Below, in pieces: positions 26,583 through 34,653 of a stretch of DNA of 64,000 nt (position 1 is the first letter of the stretch; every line of letters starts with the position of its first letter). The DNA comes from Acetobacter malorum (GTDB taxonomy: Bacteria; Pseudomonadota; Alphaproteobacteria; Acetobacterales; Acetobacteraceae), in contig NZ_LHZC01000052.1 of NCBI RefSeq assembly GCF_001580615.1, positions 62,001 to 126,000 of the forward strand, written 5' to 3'. The notes beneath the pieces were generated by a model. The model saw only the letters and a program-made list of their open reading frames with translations, had not been told where the DNA came from and did no database searches. Made by a program: the position numbers and the translations under genes.

Positions 26583-26626
26583 GTGCGTGATGGTTTCGTG
26601 ATGCTTTCTTTACAGTTTCATGACAA
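26583..26626 (-). promoter_or_regulatory. Tandem Pho boxes upstream of the porin gene
   Basis: On the minus strand four 11-bp units follow one another: TTGTCATGAAA, CTGTAAAGAAA, GCATCACGAAA, CCATCACGCAC. The first two match the PhoB box consensus (CTGTCATAAATCTGTCAY) best. The array begins right at the pstS terminator and ends 46 bp before the porin start. Confidence 0.75.
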
Positions 26627-26631
26627 AAAAA

Positions 26632-26656
26632 GGCGGGCTGAATGATTCAGCCCGCC
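26632..26656 (-). terminator. Terminator after pstS
   Basis: GGCGGGCTGAA and TTCAGCCCGCC form a perfect 11-bp stem with a 3-nt loop, followed on the minus strand by seven T residues. The T run reaches into the porin Pho-box array. Confidence 0.92.
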
Positions 26657-26718
26657 TCCTTTATGAAAAGAGTTTTCAAAAATATTGTTTAGAAAATATC
26701 TTATATAGTTTCAGTTTT

Positions 26719-27741
26719 TTATTTCGCACTTTTCCATGCGGAAAGAATACTGGCTTTCACGGACTGCGGCAGAGCCACATAATCCAGCTTCTGCGCCGTG
26801 GCATCACCGTTTTCAAACGCCCAGTTGAAGAATGTGCGAACGGCTGCACCATGTGCCGCATTTTTCGGGGCAACCGGTGTGAGCACATAGGTTGCTGATA
26901 CGATAGGCCATGCGCCTTTACCCTGCGTGTCCAGCAGATTTACTGCAAAATGCGAGGCATGCTGCCAGTCGGCTGCTTCTGCGGCATGGGCAAAGCTGGT
27001 CTGGTTTGCGGCAACATCTTCACCCGCACGGTTATGCAGCCTGACAGTCGTCAGATGGTTGCGGCTGGCATAGGCATATTCAACATAGCCAATAGCACCT
27101 TCTGTATTCTGCACAGTTGCCGCCACGCCATCATTCCCGCGAGCCCCTAGACCACCGGGCCAGGAAATAGAGGTGCTTGCCCCCAGAGAATCACGCCAGG
27201 AAGATGACGCACCGGCCAGATAGGACGTGAACACAAACGTCGTGCCGGACCCATCTGCGCGATGCACCGGGGCCACCGGAATATCCGGCAGAGTAACACC
27301 CGGATTCAGTGCCGCAATTTTCGGGTCATTCCATTCCGTAATTTCGCCGGAATAAATACCCGCCAGCACAGCGCCGCTCAGGCGCAGGGTGTCAGCCTTC
27401 ATACCCGGAATATTGATGACAGGAACAATGCCGCCCATAACCGTTGGGAACTGAAAGAGACCGGCAGAGTCAATTTTTTTTGCATCCATCGGCGCATCGG
27501 ATGCCCCGAAATCAACCGTTCCTGCCAGAACCTGATTCTGCCCGGCGCTGGAGCCAACGCTCTGATAGTTTACGGTAACACCTGCGGCAGTTTTAGCAGC
27601 TTCTCCCCAGGCTTCATAAATCGGGGCGGCAAAGCTGGAACCTGCACCAGTGACGCTTTCGGCCCGGGAGACGCTCGGCAGTGCCGCAGTCAGGCACGTT
27701 GCAGCAAGCAGACACAGAGCAGGCCTGAAGGAAAGACGCAT
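26719..27741 (-). CDS. pstS: Periplasmic phosphate-binding protein PstS
   Basis: 340 residues. A signal peptide (about 1-27) ends SRA before ESVTGAGSSFAAPIYEAW. Phosphate-binding loops are visible: GSSAGQNQVLAGTVDFGASD and HRADGSGTTFVF. PstS captures phosphate for the PstCAB ABC transporter. The transporter genes pstC, pstA, pstB and phoU do not follow, so here PstS is encoded apart from its permease, next to an outer-membrane porin and the PhoBR sensors. ATG 27741 follows AGGGA; earlier in-frame ATGs would lengthen the signal. A Pho-box array lies about 80 bp upstream. Confidence 0.94.
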   Translation of the reverse strand: MRLSFRPALCLLAATCLTAALPSVSRAESVTGAGSSFAAPIYEAWGEAAKTAAGVTVNYQSVGSSAGQNQVLAGTVDFGASDAPMDAKKIDSAGLFQFPTVMGGIVPVINIPGMKADTLRLSGAVLAGIYSGEITEWNDPKIAALNPGVTLPDIPVAPVHRADGSGTTFVFTSYLAGASSSWRDSLGASTSISWPGGLGARGNDGVAATVQNTEGAIGYVEYAYASRNHLTTVRLHNRAGEDVAANQTSFAHAAEAADWQHASHFAVNLLDTQGKGAWPIVSATYVLTPVAPKNAAHGAAVRTFFNWAFENGDATAQKLDYVALPQSVKASILSAWKSAK

Positions 27742-27822
27742 TTCGGTTTTATCCCTGGACATCATAAATAACGACGCAACTCGCCACGTCGGGGACAACC
27801 CTTAACGGGTTTACGGTTTTCA

Positions 27823-27866
27823 CGGGATGACATGTTGAAGACTGTTTTATGAAGGTTTTATGACAC
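27823..27866 (-). promoter_or_regulatory. Tandem Pho boxes upstream of pstS, overlapping the phoR stop
   Basis: Four 11-bp units on the minus strand: GTGTCATAAAA, CCTTCATAAAA, CAGTCTTCAAC, ATGTCATCCCG. Units one and two together match 14 of 18 consensus Pho-box positions. The array covers the last bases and TAA of phoR, so pstS has an internal promoter within the phoBR-pstS unit. Confidence 0.78.
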
Positions 27867-29133
27867 CCGCGGAAGCCGCACACGGCAGCCAGATTTTACA
27901 GGTTGTGCCCTTCCCCACAGTGCTTTCCACCACAAAACGCCCCCCATGCCGGGTGACGACATGCTGGACAATAGCCAGCCCCAGCCCGCTCCCCTGCACC
28001 GTGGCCGCCGTTTTGGGCACGCGATAAAAATGCTCCGTCAGCCGCGGCAGATGCCGCGCGGCAATCCCCGGCCCGTTATCTGCAACACTCAGCACAACCC
28101 CCGGCACAGCAGGCCAGCGAGCATCGGGCGAGGCAGCCGTGCAGGACACCGTAACCTGCAGAGCAGAGGAAGCGCCCTCCGCGTCCGGCAGGGTGCCGTA
28201 TTTGAAAGCATTTTCGATCAGATTAATCAGAACCTGCACAAGCTGACTGATATCTGCTGCAACACATAAGGCTGGATCTGATACTGACTGGATCGTCAGT
28301 TTTGCCTTTTTCAGGCGGAACAACGCCTGAGACTCGGTCTTCAGGCGGGCAAACAAGTCCTGCATCGTCACAGACCCACGCGGGCGCTGATGTTCCACGC
28401 GCTGCACACGGGAGAGATAAAGCAAATCATCCAGCAAATGCTGCATCCGCTTGCCCTGCGCAGCCATGATGCCGAGAAACTCCTGCTGGGCTTCCGGATC
28501 ATCCGCCGCCGGGCCTTGCAGCGTTTCCACAAACCCCATTAGCGCAGCAAGCGGTGTACGCAGTTCGTGGCTGGCATAGGCCACAAAGTCCGTATGCTGG
28601 CGCTCGGTATTGTCTGCTTCCGTCTCATCATACAGCGCCACAAAAACCAGCGTGTGCTGGGAGCGATCAGACGAGACACTTCCCCCTCGGGTGCCCACAA
28701 ACAACGTGGCAGGCAAAACGTGCTTCTGAAAGCGGGCGAGGATTACCCGATGATGAGGGACATCCAATACAATGCGGGCTGTTTTTGAACAGACCGGTGC
28801 ATCGAAACTTTTTTCACCCAGCCGGTCCAGTGCTGTCTGAAAGGCCGGATGGCGTTTGATGCTTCCCAGATTATCTTCAAAAATCCGGAGTGCTTCCGGC
28901 GAGGCATAATGCAGCCGCCGTTCTCCATCCAGCACCATCGTAGCAGCAGGCAAACAGGCCATAACCTGCTCCACCCCTTCCGGCACTGCTGTTCTGGAAG
29001 AAACAGGGCTTTCTTCCTGATGATAGCTTGAGGTCTCTGTTTTTTCAGGGCGCACCCGGGCCACCAGCAGGCTGGCTGTCAGCCCGCTACCCACCAGTAT
29101 GCCCGCAACAGCAATAAGCGCCTCATGCATCAT
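27847..29133 (-). CDS. phoR: Phosphate regulon sensor histidine kinase PhoR
   Basis: 428 residues. One N-terminal membrane segment (about 5-25) anchors the protein; a PAS-like domain follows (about 52-170). The dimerisation/phospho-acceptor site is His189 in YASHELRTPLAALMGF. The ATPase domain has the N box (NLIENAFKYG), G1 (VADNGPGI) and G2 (GSGLGLAIVQHV). PhoR phosphorylates PhoB when phosphate is low, sensing through PstSCAB-PhoU. It lies 27 bp after phoB. The downstream PstS and porin genes with Pho boxes support the assignment. Confidence 0.93.
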   Translation of the reverse strand: MMHEALIAVAGILVGSGLTASLLVARVRPEKTETSSYHQEESPVSSRTAVPEGVEQVMACLPAATMVLDGERRLHYASPEALRIFEDNLGSIKRHPAFQTALDRLGEKSFDAPVCSKTARIVLDVPHHRVILARFQKHVLPATLFVGTRGGSVSSDRSQHTLVFVALYDETEADNTERQHTDFVAYASHELRTPLAALMGFVETLQGPAADDPEAQQEFLGIMAAQGKRMQHLLDDLLYLSRVQRVEHQRPRGSVTMQDLFARLKTESQALFRLKKAKLTIQSVSDPALCVAADISQLVQVLINLIENAFKYGTLPDAEGASSALQVTVSCTAASPDARWPAVPGVVLSVADNGPGIAARHLPRLTEHFYRVPKTAATVQGSGLGLAIVQHVVTRHGGRFVVESTVGKGTTCKIWLPCAASAGVIKPS

Positions 29134-29160
29134 CAGGCACTCCGTCGTGCCAGAACAGTT

Positions 29161-29853
29161 TCAGTCCTGCGGCATATCAAGTGCATATCCCCGGGCACGG
29201 ACGGTTCTGATCAGGTCTTTCTCCTCCCCTGCGTTCAGCGTTTGCCGCAGCCGTCTGATATGCACATCCACTGTGCGCAGTTCCACACAGGAGCTACGCT
29301 CCCATGCCTGTTCCAGCAGTTCCTCGCGCGAGAAAACCTGCCCCGGATGCGTCATCAGGAATTCCAGCAGACGGTATTCCGTGGGCCCCAGCGGCAGAAG
29401 CCGCCCGTTGCGTTCCACCTTATGAGCCACACGATCCAGCACGAGGGCGTCAAACTTCAGCACGTTGCCTGAGGGCGGCAGCCGACGCAGCATGGCCTTA
29501 ACGCGTGCAAAGAGCGTTTCCATGCCAAAGGGCTTGATCAGATAATCATCCGCGCCAATTTCCAGCCCGCGCACGCTATCAGTCTCCTGCCCACGCGCGC
29601 TGAGCATGATGATGGGGATAGATTTTGTTTTTGGCTGTTCTCTCAACTGCCGGCAAACTTCCAGCCCGGAAATGCTCGGCAGCATCCAGTCCAGCAAAAC
29701 CAGATCAGGGATGCGGCGGCTGATCTGGTCCAGAGCCGTATGGCCGTCTCCTGCCAGACGCACATCATAGCCCTGCTTTTCCAGATTGTAGCAGATCAGA
29801 CGGGAGAGTGCCGGGTCATCCTCGACAACGAGAATGCTTGCGTTGTGTGTCAT
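29161..29853 (-). CDS. phoB: Phosphate regulon response regulator PhoB
   Basis: 230 residues of the OmpR/PhoB class. The receiver domain has the acidic pocket at Glu11-Asp13, phospho-acceptor Asp55 in LVLLDWMLP and Lys107 in DYLIKPFG. The winged-helix domain (about 130-228) carries LGPTEYRLLEFLMTHPGQVFSREELL and TVDVHIRRLRQTL, very close to E. coli PhoB. It binds Pho boxes such as those before pstS and the porin. ATG 29853 gives the standard start; longer in-frame starts add unconserved residues. First gene of the phoB-phoR unit. Confidence 0.95.
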   Translation of the reverse strand: MTHNASILVVEDDPALSRLICYNLEKQGYDVRLAGDGHTALDQISRRIPDLVLLDWMLPSISGLEVCRQLREQPKTKSIPIIMLSARGQETDSVRGLEIGADDYLIKPFGMETLFARVKAMLRRLPPSGNVLKFDALVLDRVAHKVERNGRLLPLGPTEYRLLEFLMTHPGQVFSREELLEQAWERSSCVELRTVDVHIRRLRQTLNAGEEKDLIRTVRARGYALDMPQD

Positions 29854-29912
29854 AAACACCCCATAGCGATTTGCGGGGAAGGATAAGCAGGAGGCTACAG
29901 AAAAAACAACCG

Positions 29913-29930
29913 GTGTCATAAAAGTTACAC
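29913..29930 (+). promoter_or_regulatory. Single candidate Pho box in the phoB / small-gene divergent region
   Basis: GTGTCATAAAAGTTACAC on the plus strand matches about 13 of 18 Pho-box positions. It faces the gene at 30064 but could also serve phoB, whose start is 60 bp away in the other direction. Confidence 0.45.
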
Positions 29931-30063
29931 ACTTTACGACCCTTGTTGGGAAAGCTCCTCTGGCTTGCAAAATCCATCTATGCAAAGGCCAGAATTCTGG
30001 ATTATGGAGCGCTCAGGAGCTGAGCTGGCAATTGTGCCGGATGCACCTCCAGGAAACGCTCGC

Positions 30064-30336
30064 ATGAGTATTTTTCGCTCTCTTCTGCCCCAAACCTGCA
30101 GAAGCTTTCACCACTCCCTGAAAACGCGCTTCCAAACGCTCCAGAGTCAGATCTCCCGTTCCTTTTCCGAACGCGGGCTGCTTGAACTGGGCATGCTGGA
30201 AGGGATCTGCACCACGCTGGAAAACAAGGCGCAGAAGGAGCGTATTCGTGCGCTGTATCCTGCCGCCGGTGTTTTTGGCGTGTTTGCCGAAGGCGACACC
30301 GCCACGGCCATGCAGCAGAATCCGCTGAGCCGCTAA
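30064..30336 (+). CDS. Small hypothetical protein divergent from phoB
   Basis: 90 residues from ATG 30064, preceded by AGGAAA. The N-terminal two thirds is Ser/Arg/Gln-rich and helical (TRFQTLQSQISRSFSERG), followed by LLELGMLEGICTTLENKAQK. No signal peptide, membrane helix or known domain is apparent. A candidate Pho box lies 134 bp upstream, so it may belong to the phosphate response; this is inference. The frame is open further upstream (to 29965) but lacks a ribosome site there. Confidence 0.5.
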   Translation: MSIFRSLLPQTCRSFHHSLKTRFQTLQSQISRSFSERGLLELGMLEGICTTLENKAQKERIRALYPAAGVFGVFAEGDTATAMQQNPLSR

Positions 30337-30378
30337 CCCGCACGTTCGGGCCACAGCCCAAAAAATCTCATCTGTGTT

Positions 30379-30423
30379 CCTCCTGGGATCGTGACCATTT
30401 TTACCGAGTGGTCACGCAGGAGG
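30379..30423. repeat. Two-part inverted repeat
   Basis: CCTCCTG and CAGGAGG enclose GTGACCA and TGGTCAC, giving a stem of two 7-bp arms broken by a small asymmetric bulge around an 11-nt loop. No T run follows, so it is not a clear intrinsic terminator. It lies between two converging genes. Confidence 0.6.
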
Positions 30424-30482
30424 AGACGCGCCTGCATCGCCATCATGCAGCCCGACCGAACAGACGGAGTATAAAAACAAAA

Positions 30483-30543
30483 AGACCCGCCTTATGGCCC
30501 GGAAAGGCTTCCTGAGAAGCTTTCTGAACCATGCAGCGGGTCT
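30483..30543 (-). terminator. Terminator after purA with an internal hairpin
   Basis: AGACCCGC and GCGGGTCT pair over a 45-nt loop that itself can fold; on the minus strand TTTTTGTTTTT follows. It lies 28 bp after the purA stop. Confidence 0.7.
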
Positions 30544-30570
30544 CAATGCCGTCTAACGGCTGGTGTTTAA

Positions 30571-31860
30571 TCAGTCTTCAAACGGGTCGCGCATCAGGAT
30601 GGTGTCATCACGGTCCGGACTGGTGGACAGCAGGGTGACGGGTGCGCCAACCAGCTCTTCAATGCGCCGCACATATTTGATGGCCTGCGCCGGAAGGTCC
30701 GCCCAGCGGCGTGCGCCGTGCGTGGTTTCTTTCCAGCCTTCCATGGTTTCAAAAATCGGCTTGATACGAGCCTGTGCCGCCGGAGAGGACGGGAACCGGT
30801 CGGTCTTTTCGCCGTCCAGCTCATACCCTACGCAAACGCAGATTTCATCCAGACCGTCCAGCACGTCCAGCTTGGTCAGCGCCAGACCATTGACGCCACC
30901 CACGCGCACAGCGTGACGCACCAGAATGGCGTCAAACCAGCCACAGCGGCGCGGGCGACCGGTCACGGTGCCAAATTCATGCCCGCGTTCGCCAATCTTG
31001 CGGCCAATATCGTCAAACAGTTCGGTCGGGAACGGCCCCTCACCCACGCGGGTGCAATAGGCTTTGGCAATACCCAGCACGAACCCGGCAGCGTTCGGAC
31101 CCATGCCAGCACCGGTGCCTGCGTTAGCCGCAACCGTGTTGGAGCTGGTGACGAACGGATACGTCCCGTGGTCCACATCCAGCATGACGGCCTGAGCGCC
31201 TTCAAACAGGATACGGCGGCCACCGCGACGGGCATCGTCCAGAATGTCCCATGTCGGGGCCATGAACGGCAGAACCTTGGGGGCGATATCCGTCAGGAAG
31301 GCCAGCAGGTCTTCCTTCTTGAACGTGTCCGCACCCAGACCGGCCAGCAGCGTGTTGTGGTGCAGCAGCAGCTCGTCCAGCTTCCAGTCCAGCGTTTCCG
31401 GCTCGGCCAGATCACACAGGCGGATAGCGCGGCGGGCCACCTTGTCTTCATACGCAGGGCCGATGCCGCGGCCTGTGGTGCCAATTTTGCGATCGCCACG
31501 GGCAGCTTCACGCGCACGGTCCAGCGCGCCATGCACCGGCAGGATCAGGGGAGCGTTTTCTGCAATTTTCAGGGTGTCCGGGGTCACTTTCAGACCCTGT
31601 TCCTGAATGCGGCCAATTTCCGCCAGCAGAGCCTGCGGGTCGACCACCACGCCGTTGCCGATAATGCCCAGCTTGCCGCTCACCACGCCAGAGGGCAGCA
31701 GAGAAAGCTTGTAAACCTGATTGCCGACAACCAGCGTGTGCCCGGCATTGTGGCCGCCCTGAAAGCGCACAACAATGTCTGCCCGGCTGGCCAGCCAGTC
31801 TACAATCTTACCTTTGCCTTCATCGCCCCACTGGGCGCCGATCACCGTGACGTTGGACAT
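30571..31860 (-). CDS. purA: Adenylosuccinate synthase
   Basis: 429 residues, standard length. It joins IMP and aspartate using GTP, the first committed step to AMP. The N terminus is [20 protein letters not shown] with the catalytic Asp and GTP-binding loop; [21 protein letters not shown] and a late [10 protein letters not shown] are further signatures. It is the last gene of a same-strand run with hisZ, 72 bp upstream; the two enzymes compete for or feed purine and histidine pathways. A hairpin terminator follows. Confidence 0.97.
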   Translation of the reverse strand: MSNVTVIGAQWGDEGKGKIVDWLASRADIVVRFQGGHNAGHTLVVGNQVYKLSLLPSGVVSGKLGIIGNGVVVDPQALLAEIGRIQEQGLKVTPDTLKIAENAPLILPVHGALDRAREAARGDRKIGTTGRGIGPAYEDKVARRAIRLCDLAEPETLDWKLDELLLHHNTLLAGLGADTFKKEDLLAFLTDIAPKVLPFMAPTWDILDDARRGGRRILFEGAQAVMLDVDHGTYPFVTSSNTVAANAGTGAGMGPNAAGFVLGIAKAYCTRVGEGPFPTELFDDIGRKIGERGHEFGTVTGRPRRCGWFDAILVRHAVRVGGVNGLALTKLDVLDGLDEICVCVGYELDGEKTDRFPSSPAAQARIKPIFETMEGWKETTHGARRWADLPAQAIKYVRRIEELVGAPVTLLSTSPDRDDTILMRDPFED

Positions 31861-31932
31861 AAACGGTCTGCTCCTGGAAAATCTGCCTTAAAACCCTGCC
31901 GAGAGGCCAACCCGCCCCTCCGCCGCAAGGGG

Positions 31933-33102
31933 TCAGTCAAGCTTTGTGCACGTTGCACCGGAAAGAATGTGGCTGCACCCCAAACGCAGCGCCTCGGCCC
32001 GGTCATGCTCCGGGCCTGTAAGGTGGGGGGGGCCGGATGGCAGGGCGGCCAGCGTGGCATGCCCTTCGGCCCGCAGACGGGCCGCAACCTGTGCGTCCGC
32101 ATCGGGGGCAAGATAAATGCGCTGGCGGGCCTGCGCGGGCGGAATGGTGCGGAACAGCACATCCGGCCGGAAGGTCAGGCCACAAGCCGGTTCATTATCA
32201 CTGGAGAGATAACGGCCACCGCGCCCGAGTTCTTCCGCACGGCCCACGGCAAACACCGTCACGCACACACCGGTATGATATTTCCAACCCCGGAATTCGA
32301 CCGGATCAACCGTCAGCCGCAGGGCAGGGTTAGCTTTACGCAGGGCCGCGACCGTTGCCGCAAGACGCTCACTAAAGGCGCGGGCCCGTGGCGGCAGGCT
32401 GATATGAGCAAGCTGTTCAAGCGCCTGTTCAGCAGGGCCAGCCGCGCGCAGCAGGGCAATCAGCGTGTCAGACAGCGTTCCACCCAGTTCCGCAACAGCC
32501 GCCGCATCCTTGCGGTCCAGCGCGCGCATCAGAACGGGACGGACACTGGCGGAAATATTGGCTTCTTCCAGCAGAGCGGGCACCAGCGGCGGCATGGTGA
32601 GGTCAAACGAGACCTCCGGCACACCCAGCTGGGCCAGCGCTTCCGCACCCACGGACATCACTTCTGCATCCGCCTGCGGGCTATCCGGGCCGATCAGCTC
32701 GATCCCGGCCTGCATGATCTGCCGCCCGCTTTCTTCCGCCGCCGCAGGCATCACCACCACGCACGCCCCGGCATAGGACACGCGCAGGGGCCGCGCCGCA
32801 GCGCCAAGCCGAGTCGCCGCCATACGGGCAATCTGGGGGGTGATGTCAGGCCGCAGGACCATCATCTTGCGGGTATCCGGGTCCATTACGCGGAAGCTCT
32901 GGTCTGCCAGAGTCGCGCCGGACCCTGCCAGCAATGTGTCTTCAAACTCCATAAGCGGCGGCCGCACACGGTCGTACCCGTGCGAGGCGAACACGCCCAT
33001 AAGTGTCGCAACCCCTTCTGCCTCAGTCCGGGCATCGGGGGTCAGGAGGTCTACAAAGCCAGCCGGGAGCAAAGCCGGGCTAAAGGGCGGGTCATCCGTC
33101 AT
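31933..33102 (-). CDS. hisZ: ATP phosphoribosyltransferase regulatory subunit HisZ
   Basis: 389 residues of the class II aminoacyl-tRNA-synthetase fold, like HisRS without tRNA-binding domain. It activates the short HisG subunit in the first step of histidine synthesis. Motif-2-like MDPDTRKMMVLRPDITPQIARM and the late GGRYLSSD are visible. Many HisRS catalytic residues are absent, as expected of HisZ. ATG 33102 was chosen; an upstream ATG at 33138 has no better ribosome site. hisG is not in the window. purA follows. Confidence 0.88.
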   Translation of the reverse strand: MTDDPPFSPALLPAGFVDLLTPDARTEAEGVATLMGVFASHGYDRVRPPLMEFEDTLLAGSGATLADQSFRVMDPDTRKMMVLRPDITPQIARMAATRLGAAARPLRVSYAGACVVVMPAAAEESGRQIMQAGIELIGPDSPQADAEVMSVGAEALAQLGVPEVSFDLTMPPLVPALLEEANISASVRPVLMRALDRKDAAAVAELGGTLSDTLIALLRAAGPAEQALEQLAHISLPPRARAFSERLAATVAALRKANPALRLTVDPVEFRGWKYHTGVCVTVFAVGRAEELGRGGRYLSSDNEPACGLTFRPDVLFRTIPPAQARQRIYLAPDADAQVAARLRAEGHATLAALPSGPPHLTGPEHDRAEALRLGCSHILSGATCTKLD

Positions 33103-33168
33103 GCTTCGGCCTATAGCACCGCAGGCCGCGCCCGTCATGCCCGCAAACCTGCACTTTTTTAACGGTTC

Positions 33169-34653
33169 TCACCCCTGCGGGACACCGGGCAGCGTCTCCC
33201 AGCCCGGACCAATGACCGTAATGACCCTCCGGCCCATGCCATCGGCCCGTAGAACGATGATGTTCTGGTCTTCCAGCCATTCCACCAGTCGGCGGGCACG
33301 GCCTTGCGAGACGGTGCCATACACACGCGCAATTTCCGCGTCCGATGGGCACGGCAGGCGGCCAATGGCGGCGCGGGCCAGAAACAGGAAAACGGATTGC
33401 AGATCTTCCGGCAGGGCGTTGGCCAGCCCCTCCGCCTGCTGCCAGTCGGGGGAGGCTGACATATCCTCACTCACGCCACTCCGGGCCGTGGCCAGAGCGC
33501 GATTGAACGCCTTAAGGTCCAGCGCATTACGGCCCAACCCGGCGATACGGCAGCGCACCAGAAAATCCTGATACAGCACGGCAGAGGCGCGGAAGGAGGT
33601 TTCATCATCCGTCAGCATATCGCGCAGGATGGCGTTCATGCGGGCTTCACGTTCGGCCTGATCTTCCGGCGGCTCTTCCTGCTGTTGCTCTTCCTGCGAG
33701 GCAGCAGCCTGCGCCTCCCCGTGGGCGGCAAGCTGGGTCAGCAGATCGGGCGGCGGCGTGGCAGGCGCTTTTCTGGGACGCGCCACGAAGTCTGAGACCG
33801 GCACGGGGGCCAGAATCAAATCATGCACCGGGGCAGAGGGCGGCTCGAACGGCGTCAGCACTGGTCCGGCAGAGCGGCTTTCCGTCTCCACCGTGCCAAT
33901 CCGCACCGGCGTCGGCCTGCGGCACATGGCCGGGCCAAGGGCTACAAAGGTGCCACGCGCCAGATCGCGAAAGGCTTCGGCCTGTCGGCGCTCCATGCCC
34001 AGCAGGTCTGCCGCGCGGGCCATGTCGATATCCAGAAAGGTCCGGCCCATCAGGAAGTTGGAGGCTTCCGCCGCCACGTTTTTGGCCAGCTTGGCCAGAC
34101 GCTGCGTGGCGATAATACCAGCAAGGCCACGTTTACGGCCACGACACATCAGATTGGTCATGGCCCCCAACGAGGCGCGACGCGCTTCATCCGAGACCTC
34201 ACCGGCAGCAGCAGGCGCAAACAACTGGGCCTCATCCACCACGACCAGCACGGGATACCAGTATTCTCGTGGGGCCTCGAACATGCCGCCCAGAAAGGCT
34301 GCGGCCCACTTCATCTGCTGGTCCGCATCCAGACCTTCCAGATTAAGCACCACAGAGGCCCGGTGCATGCGCATCCGCTCCCCGGCGGCATGCAGGGCCA
34401 TGTCTGAGCATTCGGCTCCATCAATCACCAGATGACCGAATTTTTCCGCCAGACTGACAAAATCGCCTTCCGGGTCAATAATCGCCTGTTGCACCATGCG
34501 AGCCGACTGCTCCAGCAGACGGCGTAGCAGGTGCGATTTCCCAGACCCGGAATTACCCTGCACCAGAAGCCGGGTGGCCAGAAGTTCGGCAAGGTCCATG
34601 CGTGCCGGGCCACCCCCCGGCACATCACCCATCACGATCATGTTGCTGCTCAT
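33169..34653 (-). CDS. HerA-like (FtsK/HerA superfamily) ATPase with C-terminal winged-helix-like region
   Basis: 494 residues. Walker A is VQGNSGSGKSH (about 31-41) and Walker B is VLVVVDEAQLFAP (Asp140-Glu141); CRGRKRGLAGIIATQRLAK holds the sensor/arginine region. After a Pro/Gln/Glu-rich linker (about 310-350), the C-terminal 140 residues look like helix-turn-helix repeats (DAEIARVYGTVSQGRARRLVEWLEDQNII). HerA ATPases pump or remodel DNA, usually with NurA; no nurA is nearby. Its ATG overlaps the stop of the upstream flavoprotein gene by four bases (ATGA), implying coupled translation. The target is unknown. Confidence 0.8.
   Translation of the reverse strand: MSSNMIVMGDVPGGGPARMDLAELLATRLLVQGNSGSGKSHLLRRLLEQSARMVQQAIIDPEGDFVSLAEKFGHLVIDGAECSDMALHAAGERMRMHRASVVLNLEGLDADQQMKWAAAFLGGMFEAPREYWYPVLVVVDEAQLFAPAAAGEVSDEARRASLGAMTNLMCRGRKRGLAGIIATQRLAKLAKNVAAEASNFLMGRTFLDIDMARAADLLGMERRQAEAFRDLARGTFVALGPAMCRRPTPVRIGTVETESRSAGPVLTPFEPPSAPVHDLILAPVPVSDFVARPRKAPATPPPDLLTQLAAHGEAQAAASQEEQQQEEPPEDQAEREARMNAILRDMLTDDETSFRASAVLYQDFLVRCRIAGLGRNALDLKAFNRALATARSGVSEDMSASPDWQQAEGLANALPEDLQSVFLFLARAAIGRLPCPSDAEIARVYGTVSQGRARRLVEWLEDQNIIVLRADGMGRRVITVIGPGWETLPGVPQG

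Noticed and set aside
27813..27833. Additional single Pho box in the pstS promoter outside the 44-bp array
   Set aside because: The second half-site does not match at 11-bp spacing; only the four-unit array is supported.
30718..33162. Plus-strand open frame of about 800 codons
   Set aside because: Antisense to purA and hisZ, which are both fully supported by conserved motifs.
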